Below, in pieces: positions 26,756 through 36,479 of a DNA stretch of 64,000 nucleotides (positions are counted from its first letter, which is position 1; each line of letters opens with the position of its first letter). Location of the stretch: NCBI GenBank assembly GCA_028821475.1, contig JAPPGB010000171.1:76727-140726 (forward strand), in the 5' to 3' direction. This DNA comes from Spirochaetaceae bacterium (lineage in GTDB: Bacteria > Spirochaetota > Spirochaetia > SZUA-6 > Bin103). Under the pieces are notes generated by a model. It was given only the letters and a program-made list of their open reading frames with translations. It made no database searches and was not told the origin of the DNA. Both the position numbers and the translations under genes were made by a program.

Positions 26756-28303
26756 ATGGCGGCGAAGCTCGACGTAATCACTCGTTGCCGGGGCTGGCAG
26801 CCGGTCGCGCTCCGGGCGCTTGTCGCAATGGCATGCATCGCGCTGGCCGGCTGCGGCGGCGGTCCGGGGAGTAGTCATCCGGATCTGACAGTGGCATCTC
26901 CGGAGGTGAGCGACGACCGCCCGGCCGCCGCGGCCCGCTTCACGTTCTCGGCCACGGTGCACAACGGCGGCCGCGGGACCGCGGCGGCGACCACGTTGCG
27001 CGTCTACCGTTCCAGGGATGCGACGGTCACGCGCTCCGACAAGGAGGTGGGCACCGCCGCGGTGACGGAACTGCCCGCCTCGGAGCGTGTCATCGTGCCA
27101 GTGGATCTGACCGCTCCGCCGAGTTCGGGCACGTACTACTACGGCGCCTGCGTCGATGCCCAGGACGGCGAATCCGACACCGCGAACAACTGTTCGGAAG
27201 CGGTCCCGGTCGTGGTGCCGGCAGCCCCGTTCCCGGACCTGGTGCTGGAGCCTCCCGAGGTGAGCGACGCCAGTCCGGCCACGGGGGACCGGTTTACGCT
27301 CTCGGTGAGGGTGCGCAACGCCGGCGGCACGACGGTGGTGGCGGTGGCGGTACGCTTCCATCGTTCGGCGGATCAGGCGATCACGCCTTCCGACCCGGTA
27401 GCAGGCACCGACACCATCGAGGATCTCGCGGCCGCGGGGACCCGCGTGGCATCGGTCGATCTGACCGCGCCGTCGCCTGCCGGGACCTACTACTACGGAG
27501 CTTGTGTGAATGCGGCGGACGGTCAATCCGACACGGCGAACAACTGTTCGGCGCCGGTACGTGTCACGGTGCGGGAGCCGCAGACCACGAGGCCGGATCT
27601 GGTGGTGGCCCATGAGGTGCGCACACTCAACGCGGTAGCGGGGAAGTATCTGCGGGTCTCGGCAGAGGTGTACAATGCCGGGGAGGCCACGGCGGCCGCG
27701 ACGCGGGCGGTCTTCTACCGTTCGACCGATTCGACGATCACGCGGTCCGACAAATTCATGGTCGCCGCAAGCGTGCCGGAGCTGGCGCCCTCGCGCCGCG
27801 TGCACGTGGCGGGGTCCACGTTGGCGCCCAAAACGCCCGGAACGTACTACTACGGTGCCTGCGTGGACGCGGTGGCGGGGGAGTCCGACACGACGAACAA
27901 CTGCCGGGCGACGCTGCAGGCCACGGTGCGGCTGGGGCCACCCGATCTGATGGTTATCGCACCCTCGCCCGCAAATCCCGCCAGTCCGGCCGCCGGCGGG
28001 CGGTTCTCTCTGCGGGTGGCGGTGCACAAGATCGGGGGGGAGCACGGAGCGGTTTCGCTCCGTTATTTTCGTTCGGGTGATGCCCAATTCACCTCGCCCG
28101 GCACGCAAGTCGGCTTCAAAGAGGTACCTGACATGGCTCCGTTCAGCGTCTTGAGCACATCGATGCACCTGGATGCGCCATCGAACAAGGGCACGTACTA
28201 CTACCGCGTGTGCGCGGACGCGGTGGCCGGGGAGACCGATACGACCAACAACTGCTCGTCGCCGGTGACAGTCGTGGTCTCGGACGCCAACCGGGCCGGG
28301 TAA
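26756..28303 (+). CDS. Lipoprotein with four CARDB repeats
   Basis: Predicted surface or periplasmic lipoprotein of 515 residues. After a basic N-terminus, VAMACIALAGC supplies a lipobox with Cys33. Four beta-sandwich repeats of about 115 residues (roughly 40-155, 160-275, 280-395, 398-510) each begin PDL and end in GTYYYGACVDAxxGESDTxNNC. This is the CARDB (cell-adhesion-related, APHP-like) signature, in which the Asp/Asn-rich end may bind calcium and the two Cys per repeat may form a disulphide. GGGAGGAG precedes the ATG. A longer paralogue follows directly downstream. Role probably adhesion or matrix binding; ligand unknown. Confidence 0.75.
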   Translation: MAAKLDVITRCRGWQPVALRALVAMACIALAGCGGGPGSSHPDLTVASPEVSDDRPAAAARFTFSATVHNGGRGTAAATTLRVYRSRDATVTRSDKEVGTAAVTELPASERVIVPVDLTAPPSSGTYYYGACVDAQDGESDTANNCSEAVPVVVPAAPFPDLVLEPPEVSDASPATGDRFTLSVRVRNAGGTTVVAVAVRFHRSADQAITPSDPVAGTDTIEDLAAAGTRVASVDLTAPSPAGTYYYGACVNAADGQSDTANNCSAPVRVTVREPQTTRPDLVVAHEVRTLNAVAGKYLRVSAEVYNAGEATAAATRAVFYRSTDSTITRSDKFMVAASVPELAPSRRVHVAGSTLAPKTPGTYYYGACVDAVAGESDTTNNCRATLQATVRLGPPDLMVIAPSPANPASPAAGGRFSLRVAVHKIGGEHGAVSLRYFRSGDAQFTSPGTQVGFKEVPDMAPFSVLSTSMHLDAPSNKGTYYYRVCADAVAGETDTTNNCSSPVTVVVSDANRAG

Positions 28304-28568
28304 CGAATCCAGCAGGCGTCGGGCCGCGCAGCGGCCGAAATAACGAACTCCTGATTTCCAGGTCAACGCGAATCAAGGTCCGAGCAAACTGTCGATGCAG
28401 CGCCCAGGCCCGTTCCACTACGGTGTTCCAGGCGAGAAGTCATGAGCACCAATGGATACCAACGCTTGCTTAACAACATGAATAGGATGTTGAAAAATAC
28501 CTGGAGCTATGAACCGACTACGTTTTCGTCCGACACCCCTGGTCAAGCGCCATGGGAGGAGACCGGGC

Positions 28569-30491
28569 ATGCCGGCGGGTCTCCACCAGGTCGCTCGTTG
28601 CCGGCGCTGGCAGCCGGAAGCGCGCCGCGTGCTTGTCGCGATGGCATGCATGGCGCTGGCGAGTTGCGGCCGCGGTCCGGGGGCCAGTCATCCGGACCTG
28701 ACAGTGGCATCTCCGGCGGTGAGCAACGACCGCCCGGCGGCCGGGGCGAGCTTCACGTTCACGGCCACGGTACACAACGCCGGCCGCGGGAACGCGGCGG
28801 CGACCACGTTGCGGGTCTACCGTTCCAAGGATGCGACGGTCACGACCTCCGACAAGGGGGTGGGCGCCGCCGCGGTTACGGAACTACCGGCCTCGGAGAG
28901 CGTCGACGTGACGGTAGAGCTGACCGCGCCGTCGAGTTCCGGCACGTACTACTACGGCGCCTGCGTCGATGCCCAGGACGGCGAATCCGACACCGCGAAC
29001 AACTGTTCTGAAGCGGTCCCGGTCATCGTGCAGGAGCCGGATGCGCCGGCAGCGCCGCTCCCGGACCTGGTGCTGGAACCTCCCGAGGTGAGCGACGCCG
29101 CCCCGGCCACCGGCGGCGAGTTTACGCTGTCGGTGAGGGTGCGCAACGCCGGCAGCGCGCCGGCGGCGGACACGGCGGTGCGCTTCCATCAGTCGACGGA
29201 CCAGGCGATCACGCCGTCCGACCCCGAAGTGGGCACCGACACCATCGCAACCCTCGCGGCCTCCGCCAGCCACGTCGCATCGGTGGACCTGACCGCGCCG
29301 TCGCTCCCCGGGACCTACTACTATGGAGCTTGCGTGAGTGCGGCGGACGATCAATCCGACACGGCGAACAACTGTTCGGCGTCCGTGCGGGTCACGGTGC
29401 CCCGGCCCCCACCCCCGGCCCCGCCGCAGATCGCGACGAGGAGGTCTCCGGGACCGGATCTTGAGGTGGAAGAGGATGAGTCCCATCTCGGGGGATCCAG
29501 TCTGATGGTGGGGTATGTGCGCAATTCCGGAGACAGGCGTTCGCCGTCGACGACGGTGCGCTTCTATCGGTCTACGGACTCGACGATCACGAGGTCCGGC
29601 TGGCAGGTAGGCAAGCTGGATTTGAAGGCGATCGAGCCCTCGCAGCGCGAGTACGTCGGGACGAACACGGAGACTCCCTACAATCCGGGGACGTACTACT
29701 ACAGCATTTGTGTGGACGTGGTCGCCGGCGAGACCGACACGACGAACAACTGCCGGATCACGCGCCAGATCACGGTGCCGCCACGGCCGCCACCGGACGT
29801 GACGGTTTCCATCCACTCCAAGGGACCGTATCCCGCCAGTCCGGCCATCGGAGGGCGGTTCGACCTGCCTGTCATAGTGAAAAACTCCGGGCGGGGAGCG
29901 GGGTTGGTGCCGCTGCGTTCTTACCGTTCGGATAGTGCGGAGTTCACGTCGCCCGGCACGGAGGTGGGCGTCCGAACGATCGACATGCCTGACGGCATCG
30001 GCGTCTCGAGCACAGGCAAGCACCTGGAAACGCCGTCAAGCAAAGGTACCTACTATTATCGCGTGTGCGCGGACGCGGTGGCCGAGGAGTCCGATACGTC
30101 CAACAACTGCTCGTCGCCGGTGAAGGTCGAGGTCTCGCACAGCAAACCGAACCTGGTGATCGCGTCTCTCAAGCGTTGGGTCTCGCAAGGCAAGTACGTG
30201 GTGATGGTCGTGGAGGTGGAGAACGTCGGGAGCCGCATCGACGAGGACGAGCGACGGCTGCGTTTCTACCGTTCGACGGATGCGACGATCACGACTTCCG
30301 ACACGCTGATCGGCGCCGTCAAGGAGAGTTGGACCTGGCCCTCGTCCAGGTTTGATTTCTTCACTGGCTTTACGACTATAACGATCCCGGATACGCCCGG
30401 GACGCACTACTTTGGCGCATGCGTGGACGTGCTTGCAGGCGAGCTCAACACGACGGACAACTGCTCGTGGTCGCTGCGGTTCCATAGGTGA
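28569..30491 (+). CDS. Lipoprotein with five CARDB repeats, paralogue of upstream gene
   Basis: About 640 residues, with lipobox VAMACMALASC and five CARDB units ending in GTYYYGACV, GTYYYSICV, GTYYYRVCA or GTHYFGACV. Units 1 and 2 are nearly the same as in the upstream paralogue; later units and a proline-rich linker (PRPPPPAPPQ) differ, so it arose by tandem duplication and unit gain. Start at 28569 was chosen over ATG 28509 because the GGGAGGAG ribosome site and the first codons align with those of the paralogue. It converges on the MacB-like permease gene of the efflux operon. Confidence 0.75.
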   Translation: MPAGLHQVARCRRWQPEARRVLVAMACMALASCGRGPGASHPDLTVASPAVSNDRPAAGASFTFTATVHNAGRGNAAATTLRVYRSKDATVTTSDKGVGAAAVTELPASESVDVTVELTAPSSSGTYYYGACVDAQDGESDTANNCSEAVPVIVQEPDAPAAPLPDLVLEPPEVSDAAPATGGEFTLSVRVRNAGSAPAADTAVRFHQSTDQAITPSDPEVGTDTIATLAASASHVASVDLTAPSLPGTYYYGACVSAADDQSDTANNCSASVRVTVPRPPPPAPPQIATRRSPGPDLEVEEDESHLGGSSLMVGYVRNSGDRRSPSTTVRFYRSTDSTITRSGWQVGKLDLKAIEPSQREYVGTNTETPYNPGTYYYSICVDVVAGETDTTNNCRITRQITVPPRPPPDVTVSIHSKGPYPASPAIGGRFDLPVIVKNSGRGAGLVPLRSYRSDSAEFTSPGTEVGVRTIDMPDGIGVSSTGKHLETPSSKGTYYYRVCADAVAEESDTSNNCSSPVKVEVSHSKPNLVIASLKRWVSQGKYVVMVVEVENVGSRIDEDERRLRFYRSTDATITTSDTLIGAVKESWTWPSSRFDFFTGFTTITIPDTPGTHYFGACVDVLAGELNTTDNCSWSLRFHR

Positions 30492-30639
30492 GCGGCCGAT
30501 GCCGCCCGGCCCCGAGGGGTCGCCGGCGACTGTCGATCCGTCGCAGACTCGCGCCGACGCCATGGCCCAGCCGGCATTTCGCACTCGCGCGCTACTGATT
30601 CCTCCGAATGGACCGCGCGCCGGCGGCTTGCTTCGGAGC

Positions 30640-31824
30640 CTACCCCGAGCGCAGCGCGGTGATCGGATCGAGCCGCGCCGCCTGGTGCGCCGGCTGCAGC
30701 CCGAAGAACACGCCGACACCACAGGCAACGACGAATCCCAACGTGGCGGCGGTCGGATCGACCATGAATTCCCACCCGGAGAACCGGCAGAAGATCCAGG
30801 TGCTGCCCACGCCGACCACGATGCCGAACACCCCGCCGACCAACGACAGGACGATGGACTCGGTCAGGAACTGGCTCTGGATGTCGAAACGGCGAGCGCC
30901 GAGGGCCCGCCTGATCCCGATTTCCGTGCGCCGCTCGGTCACCGAGACCAGCATCACGTTCATGACGCCGACTCCTCCGACGATCAGCGATATGCTGCCG
31001 ATCGCGGCCAGCAGCAGGGCGAACGTCTGCGCCTGGCGCTGCATCTGTTCGATCAGCCTCTGTGCGCTCTGCACGATGACCGACAGGCGCGGCGCCCTGC
31101 GCCGGAAGTACTCCCGCACCTCCGCGGTCGCCACGGTGTAGTGCGCGTCCGGCGTCATGCGGGCGCCGACCTGGTTCAATCCCTGCTGCGGGAACATGCG
31201 CTCGGCGGAGGAAAACGGAATCATGATCGCCCGGTCGGCGTCGAAGGGCTGCATGCCCCACCTCGGAGTGGCACGCAGCACGCCCACGATGGTGTAGATG
31301 CGATCGTTCAGCCTGATCGGTTCGCCGACCAGCGGTTCCGCGCCGGCGCGGCGCAGCGCCGAAGCCACTCGCGAGCCGACAACGCAATATTCGCGGCGCA
31401 CGTCCAGGTCCGAAATGGCCCGCCCGTCAGCGAGCGGCAGCCTGTTCATTTCAATGAACGACCCGGTCACCCCCAGGGTCGGGGCGTCCATGACCTTCTT
31501 CCCCGCGTACACGACCACCCCGAGGCCTTGGCTCCAGGGGGCTACCCCCGCGACCGACGGTGCTCCTTCCGGCAATCCGACCGCATCCGCCAGCGTCGTC
31601 CCCGATGCGCCCCCCGGTCCCAGGCCGTGCACCTGGATGGTGAGATAGTCGGTGCCGAGCTCCCGGAACTGTTCCAGGGCCTGCTGCTTGGCGATGGTTC
31701 CCACCGAGAGCATGGCGATGACCGAGCCGATGCCGATCACGATGCCGATCAGTGCCAGCAGGCTGCGCTGCTTCGCCGCGGAGAGGCTGACGACCGCTTC
31801 CTTGACGTTCGCCTTCAGCGCCAC
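30640..31824 (-). CDS. MacB-like ABC transporter permease (FtsX family)
   Basis: Inner-membrane subunit of 394 residues with MacB topology. One N-terminal helix (SLLALIGIVIGIGSVIAML) is followed by a periplasmic domain of about 210 residues. Three C-terminal helices include FALLLAAIGSISLIVGGVGV and the conserved MNVMLVSVTERRTEIGIRRA. MacB-type proteins do not pass substrate across the inner membrane; they use ATP hydrolysis to push periplasmic substrate into a TolC-type channel through an adaptor. All partners are in the same operon. It is the last gene, 62 bp after the ATPase, with the ATPase as a separate polypeptide as in MacB-related LolCDE-like systems. Confidence 0.87.
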   Translation of the reverse strand: MALKANVKEAVVSLSAAKQRSLLALIGIVIGIGSVIAMLSVGTIAKQQALEQFRELGTDYLTIQVHGLGPGGASGTTLADAVGLPEGAPSVAGVAPWSQGLGVVVYAGKKVMDAPTLGVTGSFIEMNRLPLADGRAISDLDVRREYCVVGSRVASALRRAGAEPLVGEPIRLNDRIYTIVGVLRATPRWGMQPFDADRAIMIPFSSAERMFPQQGLNQVGARMTPDAHYTVATAEVREYFRRRAPRLSVIVQSAQRLIEQMQRQAQTFALLLAAIGSISLIVGGVGVMNVMLVSVTERRTEIGIRRALGARRFDIQSQFLTESIVLSLVGGVFGIVVGVGSTWIFCRFSGWEFMVDPTAATLGFVVACGVGVFFGLQPAHQAARLDPITALRSG

Positions 31825-31886
31825 CGCGCCTCCCTCCTCCGTGCGACGACGGGCGGTTGGTCAGCGGCCAAGGGCGGCGGACCGGA

Positions 31887-32570
<684 letters not shown>

Positions 32571-32572
32571 CT

Positions 32573-34420
32573 TCAGTCGTCGCGGGCGTACGTCGTTTGG
32601 ATTGAAACCGTGCCCGTGGCCGTGTGGCCCTCGTCGTTGGTCATCGTCAGCGTCGCCGTGACCGTAAAGGGGCTGGGAGGCGGCTCGGCCAAGGCGTTCA
32701 GTTGCGCGGAGGTCTTGACGAACATCTGAAGCCTGCCATCGAGAATGCGGGAGAATCGAGCGACGTAGTAATCCAATGTAGAGAACTCCACCGCGGTGAA
32801 TCGCGCGTTCGTCCCCGGATTCTCGAACACCGATGGTGCGGAGGTGCCGGAAATGGCGCCGGGAGGTGCGTTGACTGGAGACAACCCTGGCATGACGGTC
32901 GGCGGACTGGTGCCCGCCAGCGGGGCGCCGGATGGGCGGGTGTACGTCGTTTCGAACGTGATCGTGCCTGAAGCCGTCTGGTCGTCGTCGTTGGTCATCG
33001 TCACCGTCGCCGTGACCGTAAAGGGGCTGGGAGGCGGCTCGGCCAAGGCGTTCAGTTCCGCGTCGGTCTTGGCATGCACATAGAGGTAGGTACCACGGTA
33101 TGCAACGCCCGTATTCTGGGTGCCGTAGTAGTCCATGGTCGAGAACACGGCGGCGGTTACTCTCGCGTTCGTCCCCCGGTTGGCGAAAATCTCGTCGATA
33201 CGCACGCGGCTCGTCACACCGGGAACTGCGCTGATGTTGGATGTCGCGATGAAGGTCGGCTGCGACTGCGCCGGCGCCGGCGGCGCGGCGGCGGTCCTGG
33301 GGTATGCCGTTCGGAGTGACCTCGTGGCCGTGGCCGTCTGGCCGTCGTCGTTGGTCATCGTCATCGTGGCCGTCACGGTAAAGGGGCTCGGTGGCGGCAC
33401 AGCCAGGGCGTTCAGTTGGGCGGCGGTCTTGGCCTTCACGAACAGGTAGCTCCCATCCGCATTCAGGCCGGTGAGCGCTGCGTCGTAGTAATCCATGGTG
33501 GAGAACGTCACGGCGGTGAATCTCGGGTTCGTCCCCACGTTGTCGAACGTCGAGTCGGGGGAGGTGCTGACCCGAACGCCGGCCGGTACGTTGAGTGGTT
33601 GGGTCGATGCGGCCACCGGCACCGCCGCGGGCGGGTCGCTTGACGGCGGAGGCGACGAGGCGGCCCTGGCGTACGTCGTTTGGAGTGACCTCGTGGCCGT
33701 GGCCGTCTGGCCGGCGTCGTTGGTCATGGTCATCGTGGCCGTCACGGTAAAGGGGCTCGGAGGCGGCACAGCCAAGGCGTTCAGTTGCGCGGCGGTCTTG
33801 GCCCTCACAAACAGGTAGCTCCCATCCGCGTTGAGTCCGGTAAGCGCTGCGTCGTAGTAATCCATGGTGGAGAACGTCACGGCGGTGAATCTCGGGTTCG
33901 TCCCCACGTTGTCGAACGTCGAGTCGGGGGAGGTGCTGACCCGAACGCCGGCCGGTACGTTGAGTGGTTGGGTCGATGCGGCCACCGGCACCGCCGCGGG
34001 CGGGTCGCTTGACGGCGGAGGCGACGAGGCGGCCCTGGCGTACGTCGTTCGGAGTGACCTCGTGGCCGTGGCCGTCTGGCCGTCGTCGTTGGTCATCGTC
34101 ATCGTGGCCGTCACGGTAAAGGGGCTCGGTGGCGGCACAGCCAGGGCGTTCAGTTGGGCGGCGGTCTTGGCCTTCACGAACAGGTAGCTCCCATCCGCAT
34201 TCAGGCCGGTGAGCGCTGCGTCGTAGTAATCCATGGTGGAGAACGTCACGGCGGTGAATCTCGGGTTCGTCCCCACGTTGTCGAACGTCGAGTCAGGGGA
34301 GGTGCTGACCCGAACGCCGGCCGGCACGTTGAGCGGTTGGGTCGATGCGGCCACCGGCACCGCGTCGGCAGGTGCGCCGCTCAGCAACCATACGGTCGCC
34401 GCGGCGGCCACAAGCGCCAT
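32573..34420 (-). CDS. Secreted tandem-repeat protein within the efflux operon
   Basis: Unrecognised protein of about 615 residues. From ATG 34420 it starts with a clean Sec signal (MALVAAAATVWLLSGAPADA). Five repeats of about 123 residues follow, each with FxNxGTNxRFTAVxFSTMDYY, an AQLNALAxPPPSPFTVTA core and MTNDDGQTATxTxxxxTTY. Repeats 1-3 are almost identical; 4 and 5 are diverged. No Cys occurs in the repeats. The pattern looks like an Ig-type or cadherin-type beta-sandwich, but no family was recognised. The frame is open upstream to 34627, and ATG 34537 is an alternative start. It lies between the adaptor gene (16-bp gap to the open frame) and the ATPase (2-bp gap), so it is probably a substrate, chaperone or surface partner of the exporter. 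Confidence 0.65.
   Translation of the reverse strand: MALVAAAATVWLLSGAPADAVPVAASTQPLNVPAGVRVSTSPDSTFDNVGTNPRFTAVTFSTMDYYDAALTGLNADGSYLFVKAKTAAQLNALAVPPPSPFTVTATMTMTNDDGQTATATRSLRTTYARAASSPPPSSDPPAAVPVAASTQPLNVPAGVRVSTSPDSTFDNVGTNPRFTAVTFSTMDYYDAALTGLNADGSYLFVRAKTAAQLNALAVPPPSPFTVTATMTMTNDAGQTATATRSLQTTYARAASSPPPSSDPPAAVPVAASTQPLNVPAGVRVSTSPDSTFDNVGTNPRFTAVTFSTMDYYDAALTGLNADGSYLFVKAKTAAQLNALAVPPPSPFTVTATMTMTNDDGQTATATRSLRTAYPRTAAAPPAPAQSQPTFIATSNISAVPGVTSRVRIDEIFANRGTNARVTAAVFSTMDYYGTQNTGVAYRGTYLYVHAKTDAELNALAEPPPSPFTVTATVTMTNDDDQTASGTITFETTYTRPSGAPLAGTSPPTVMPGLSPVNAPPGAISGTSAPSVFENPGTNARFTAVEFSTLDYYVARFSRILDGRLQMFVKTSAQLNALAEPPPSPFTVTATLTMTNDEGHTATGTVSIQTTYARDD
33298..34404. repeat. Three near-identical 369-bp direct repeats
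   Basis: Tandem units with a period of exactly 369 bp; for example, the string CATCGTGGCC recurs at 33362, 33731 and 34100. They encode repeats 3, 2 and 1 of the secreted protein. The outer units share variants (GGTGGCGGCACAGCCAGGGC) absent from the middle unit (GGAGGCGGCACAGCCAAGGC), so the two outer copies are closer to each other than to their neighbour. Such long identical repeats favour copy-number change by recombination. Confidence 0.9.
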
Positions 34421-34478
34421 GGAACGGCGCCGACCCGCACGGCTCAGGGAGCCTGCGCTGCACCGCAGCAGGTCTAAA

Positions 34479-34521
34479 GCGAACACCCGGTCGAAATAAG
34501 GGAACAAGGCGAACACCCGGT
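34479..34521. repeat. 13-bp direct repeats in the leader of the repeat-protein gene
   Basis: GCGAACACCCGGT occurs at 34479-34491 and again at 34509-34521, exactly 30 bp apart. Both lie between the putative promoter at 34544-34572 and ATG 34420. They could be regulator half-sites spaced by about three helical turns, or simply encode the repeated RVFAL if the upstream start is used. Confidence 0.4.
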
Positions 34522-34543
34522 ATAGAAAAGAGCCCATGTAGCA

Positions 34544-34572
34544 AACGTAATGGAGCGGGCTATATCCGTCAA
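34544..34572 (-). promoter_or_regulatory. Possible internal promoter for the repeat-protein gene
   Basis: On the minus strand, TTGACG (34572-34567), 17 bases, TACGTT (34549-34544), just after the adaptor gene. It would allow separate, perhaps stronger, expression of the repeat protein and exporter ATPase genes. Confidence 0.35.
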
Positions 34573-34643
34573 CTTCCAGGATAATCGACACTGATTCGAT
34601 GCCCATGCGGGTCTGACCACGCCGCACCGTCTCATGCCGTTCT

Positions 34644-36479
34644 TCAGGATGCGGCGACGATCACCTCGTCGCCGGCCTTGAGACCGCGAACGATCTCCAC
34701 CTCGTACGTCGTCGTCTCGCCAACCTCCACCGGCACTTCCCGAGGCACGCCGCCGGCCGGGCTCCGCACGAGGACGCGGTAGTTTCCCGCGCTGCCCTGA
34801 ACGGCAGCCACGGGCACAAGCAGGACGGCGGGCTCGTCCCGGACAACGACGGTGACACTGGCTGACATTCCCAGCCGCACACGTGCGAGATGCGCTTCAC
34901 TGACGCGTTCGATGACCGCGGTCACGTCGAACGTCGGCACGGCGCTCGGTCCCGCACTTCGGGACTGCGGGGAGATTCGCACGATCCTGCCTTCGAATAC
35001 CAGGTCGGGGAAAGCATCGCCGCTGATCCTGACCGACTGCCCCGGCTGTACTTTCACCACATCCACTTCGTCGACACCGCCGCTGACGGACAGGCCGCGC
35101 AGGTCACCGATGCTCAGCAGGTAGCCGCCTTCGCTCACCAACTGGCCCGCGGCCAGCGGGCGCCCATCGCCGTCCTCCCCTGACCGCTGTCGGCCGTCGC
35201 CGCCGGATTGCAGGACCACGCCGGACACCGGCGCCACGATCGTCGCGCTTTGCAGCGCTCTCTCCATCTCCCGCATGCCGGTGGCAGCGGTCTCCAGCCT
35301 GAGCCGGGCGATCTGCACCACGTCCGCGCCGCCCTTGGCGCGCGTCTCCTCCAGGTCGCGCAGTGCCGCCTCGTGTCTCAGGCGCTGGCCCTCGTATTGC
35401 CGCTCCGCGGCCGCGAACTCGGATGCCGGGATTATCCCCTGCTCCAGCAGCACCGCGGAGGCGGTGCGAGCGCCCGCGAGCGTCTCCAGCTCCATACCGG
35501 CCAGCGCCACGGCTTGCCGGGCTCGTGTGACTTCCGGGCCGTTCTCCCAATTCTCGATCTCCCGGAGCCTGTCCCGGGCCTCCAGGTATCGTGCCGAGGC
35601 CTCGAGGTATCGGCGATTGAAATCGGCGACGTCCAACTGGACCAGCGGCTGGCCCGCCACCACCAGGTCGCCGTACTCGAAGAACACACCCGCCACCTTG
35701 CCGGCGGACGGACTGCTTACCTGCCGTTCCTCGCGCGGCGCGAGTGTTCCGACGAACGAGAGGGTTCTGATCAGCCGGCGCGGCGCGACGGTCACGGTCG
35801 TCGCCTCCGCGGGCGCCGCGGACGCGCGCGAAGCTGCCGCCGGGAGCGCCGTTCCCATCTCGTTCCAGACGTACCACGCTGCGCCCGAGAAGAGCACGAC
35901 GACCAGCAGTACGGCGAGCACCCGTACCGCCTGCACCTTTTTCAGGGCCGAATCCAGCGCCGTGTTCTTTTCCTCGATCTCACGAAACGCGTCTCGGAGT
36001 GCGACGTTCTGCGTCCTGGTCGACTCCAGCAGCTCCTGCTCGGCCTGACGCAGCGCCTGCACTTCGGTGACATCGTCCAGGACTGCGACGATGCCGATTC
36101 TCTCCATCGCCCGGTCCTTGCGGCTGACGAGGTACGATGTCGTCACGTCGACGGACCGCTCCGCGTCTTCCCCGAGGCGCAGGCTGACCGTCGACCGCGA
36201 ACCGACCGCGTGGTCGTAGACCGCCGCCAGCACGGTGTCGTTGAATTCCTCCAGACCGTCGCGCTCCAGGAAGACCTCGCCGAACGGCTTGCCCCGGACC
36301 TTCTCCCCGGCCAACCCAAGCAACCGCAGGGCGGCCGGATTCAGGATCCCGACGCGGCCGTCGGCGGTGACGGTCATGACGCCCTCGGTCATGCTCTCCA
36401 GCACGTTGCGGTGCAGCAGGAAGTCGCGTTCGACCTCCGCGTCGCTCCGTATCGGAAGATTCGACGCGACGTCGGTCAC
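34644..36479 (-). CDS. PAS-domain/HlyD-type membrane fusion protein chimera (MacA-like adaptor)
   Basis: Unusual fusion of 611 residues. Residues about 20-140 form a cytoplasmic PAS domain (VLESMTEGVMTVTADGRVGI, LNPAALRLLGLAGEKVRGKP, then VAVLDDVTEVQALRQAEQEL). A coiled coil (140-185) and one transmembrane helix (VLAVLLVVVLFSGAAWYVW) follow. From about 230 comes a periplasmic adaptor: lipoyl half GTLAPREERQVSSPSAGKV, long hairpin coiled coil, second half SATIVAPVSGVVLQSGG, and beta-barrel and membrane-proximal domains. Adaptors normally link an ABC or RND pump to TolC and lack PAS. Start GTG 36479 overlaps the TolC-like stop as GTGA, so the two are coupled. The PAS may gate assembly or activity, or receive a redox or ligand signal. 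Confidence 0.8.
   Translation of the reverse strand: MTDVASNLPIRSDAEVERDFLLHRNVLESMTEGVMTVTADGRVGILNPAALRLLGLAGEKVRGKPFGEVFLERDGLEEFNDTVLAAVYDHAVGSRSTVSLRLGEDAERSVDVTTSYLVSRKDRAMERIGIVAVLDDVTEVQALRQAEQELLESTRTQNVALRDAFREIEEKNTALDSALKKVQAVRVLAVLLVVVLFSGAAWYVWNEMGTALPAAASRASAAPAEATTVTVAPRRLIRTLSFVGTLAPREERQVSSPSAGKVAGVFFEYGDLVVAGQPLVQLDVADFNRRYLEASARYLEARDRLREIENWENGPEVTRARQAVALAGMELETLAGARTASAVLLEQGIIPASEFAAAERQYEGQRLRHEAALRDLEETRAKGGADVVQIARLRLETAATGMREMERALQSATIVAPVSGVVLQSGGDGRQRSGEDGDGRPLAAGQLVSEGGYLLSIGDLRGLSVSGGVDEVDVVKVQPGQSVRISGDAFPDLVFEGRIVRISPQSRSAGPSAVPTFDVTAVIERVSEAHLARVRLGMSASVTVVVRDEPAVLLVPVAAVQGSAGNYRVLVRSPAGGVPREVPVEVGETTTYEVEIVRGLKAGDEVIVAAS

Noticed and set aside
32590-34404. 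Regular repeats resembling a CRISPR array or satellite DNA
   Set aside because: Unit length is 369 bp with coding periodicity and conserved protein motifs; no short repeats with unique spacers and no cas genes.
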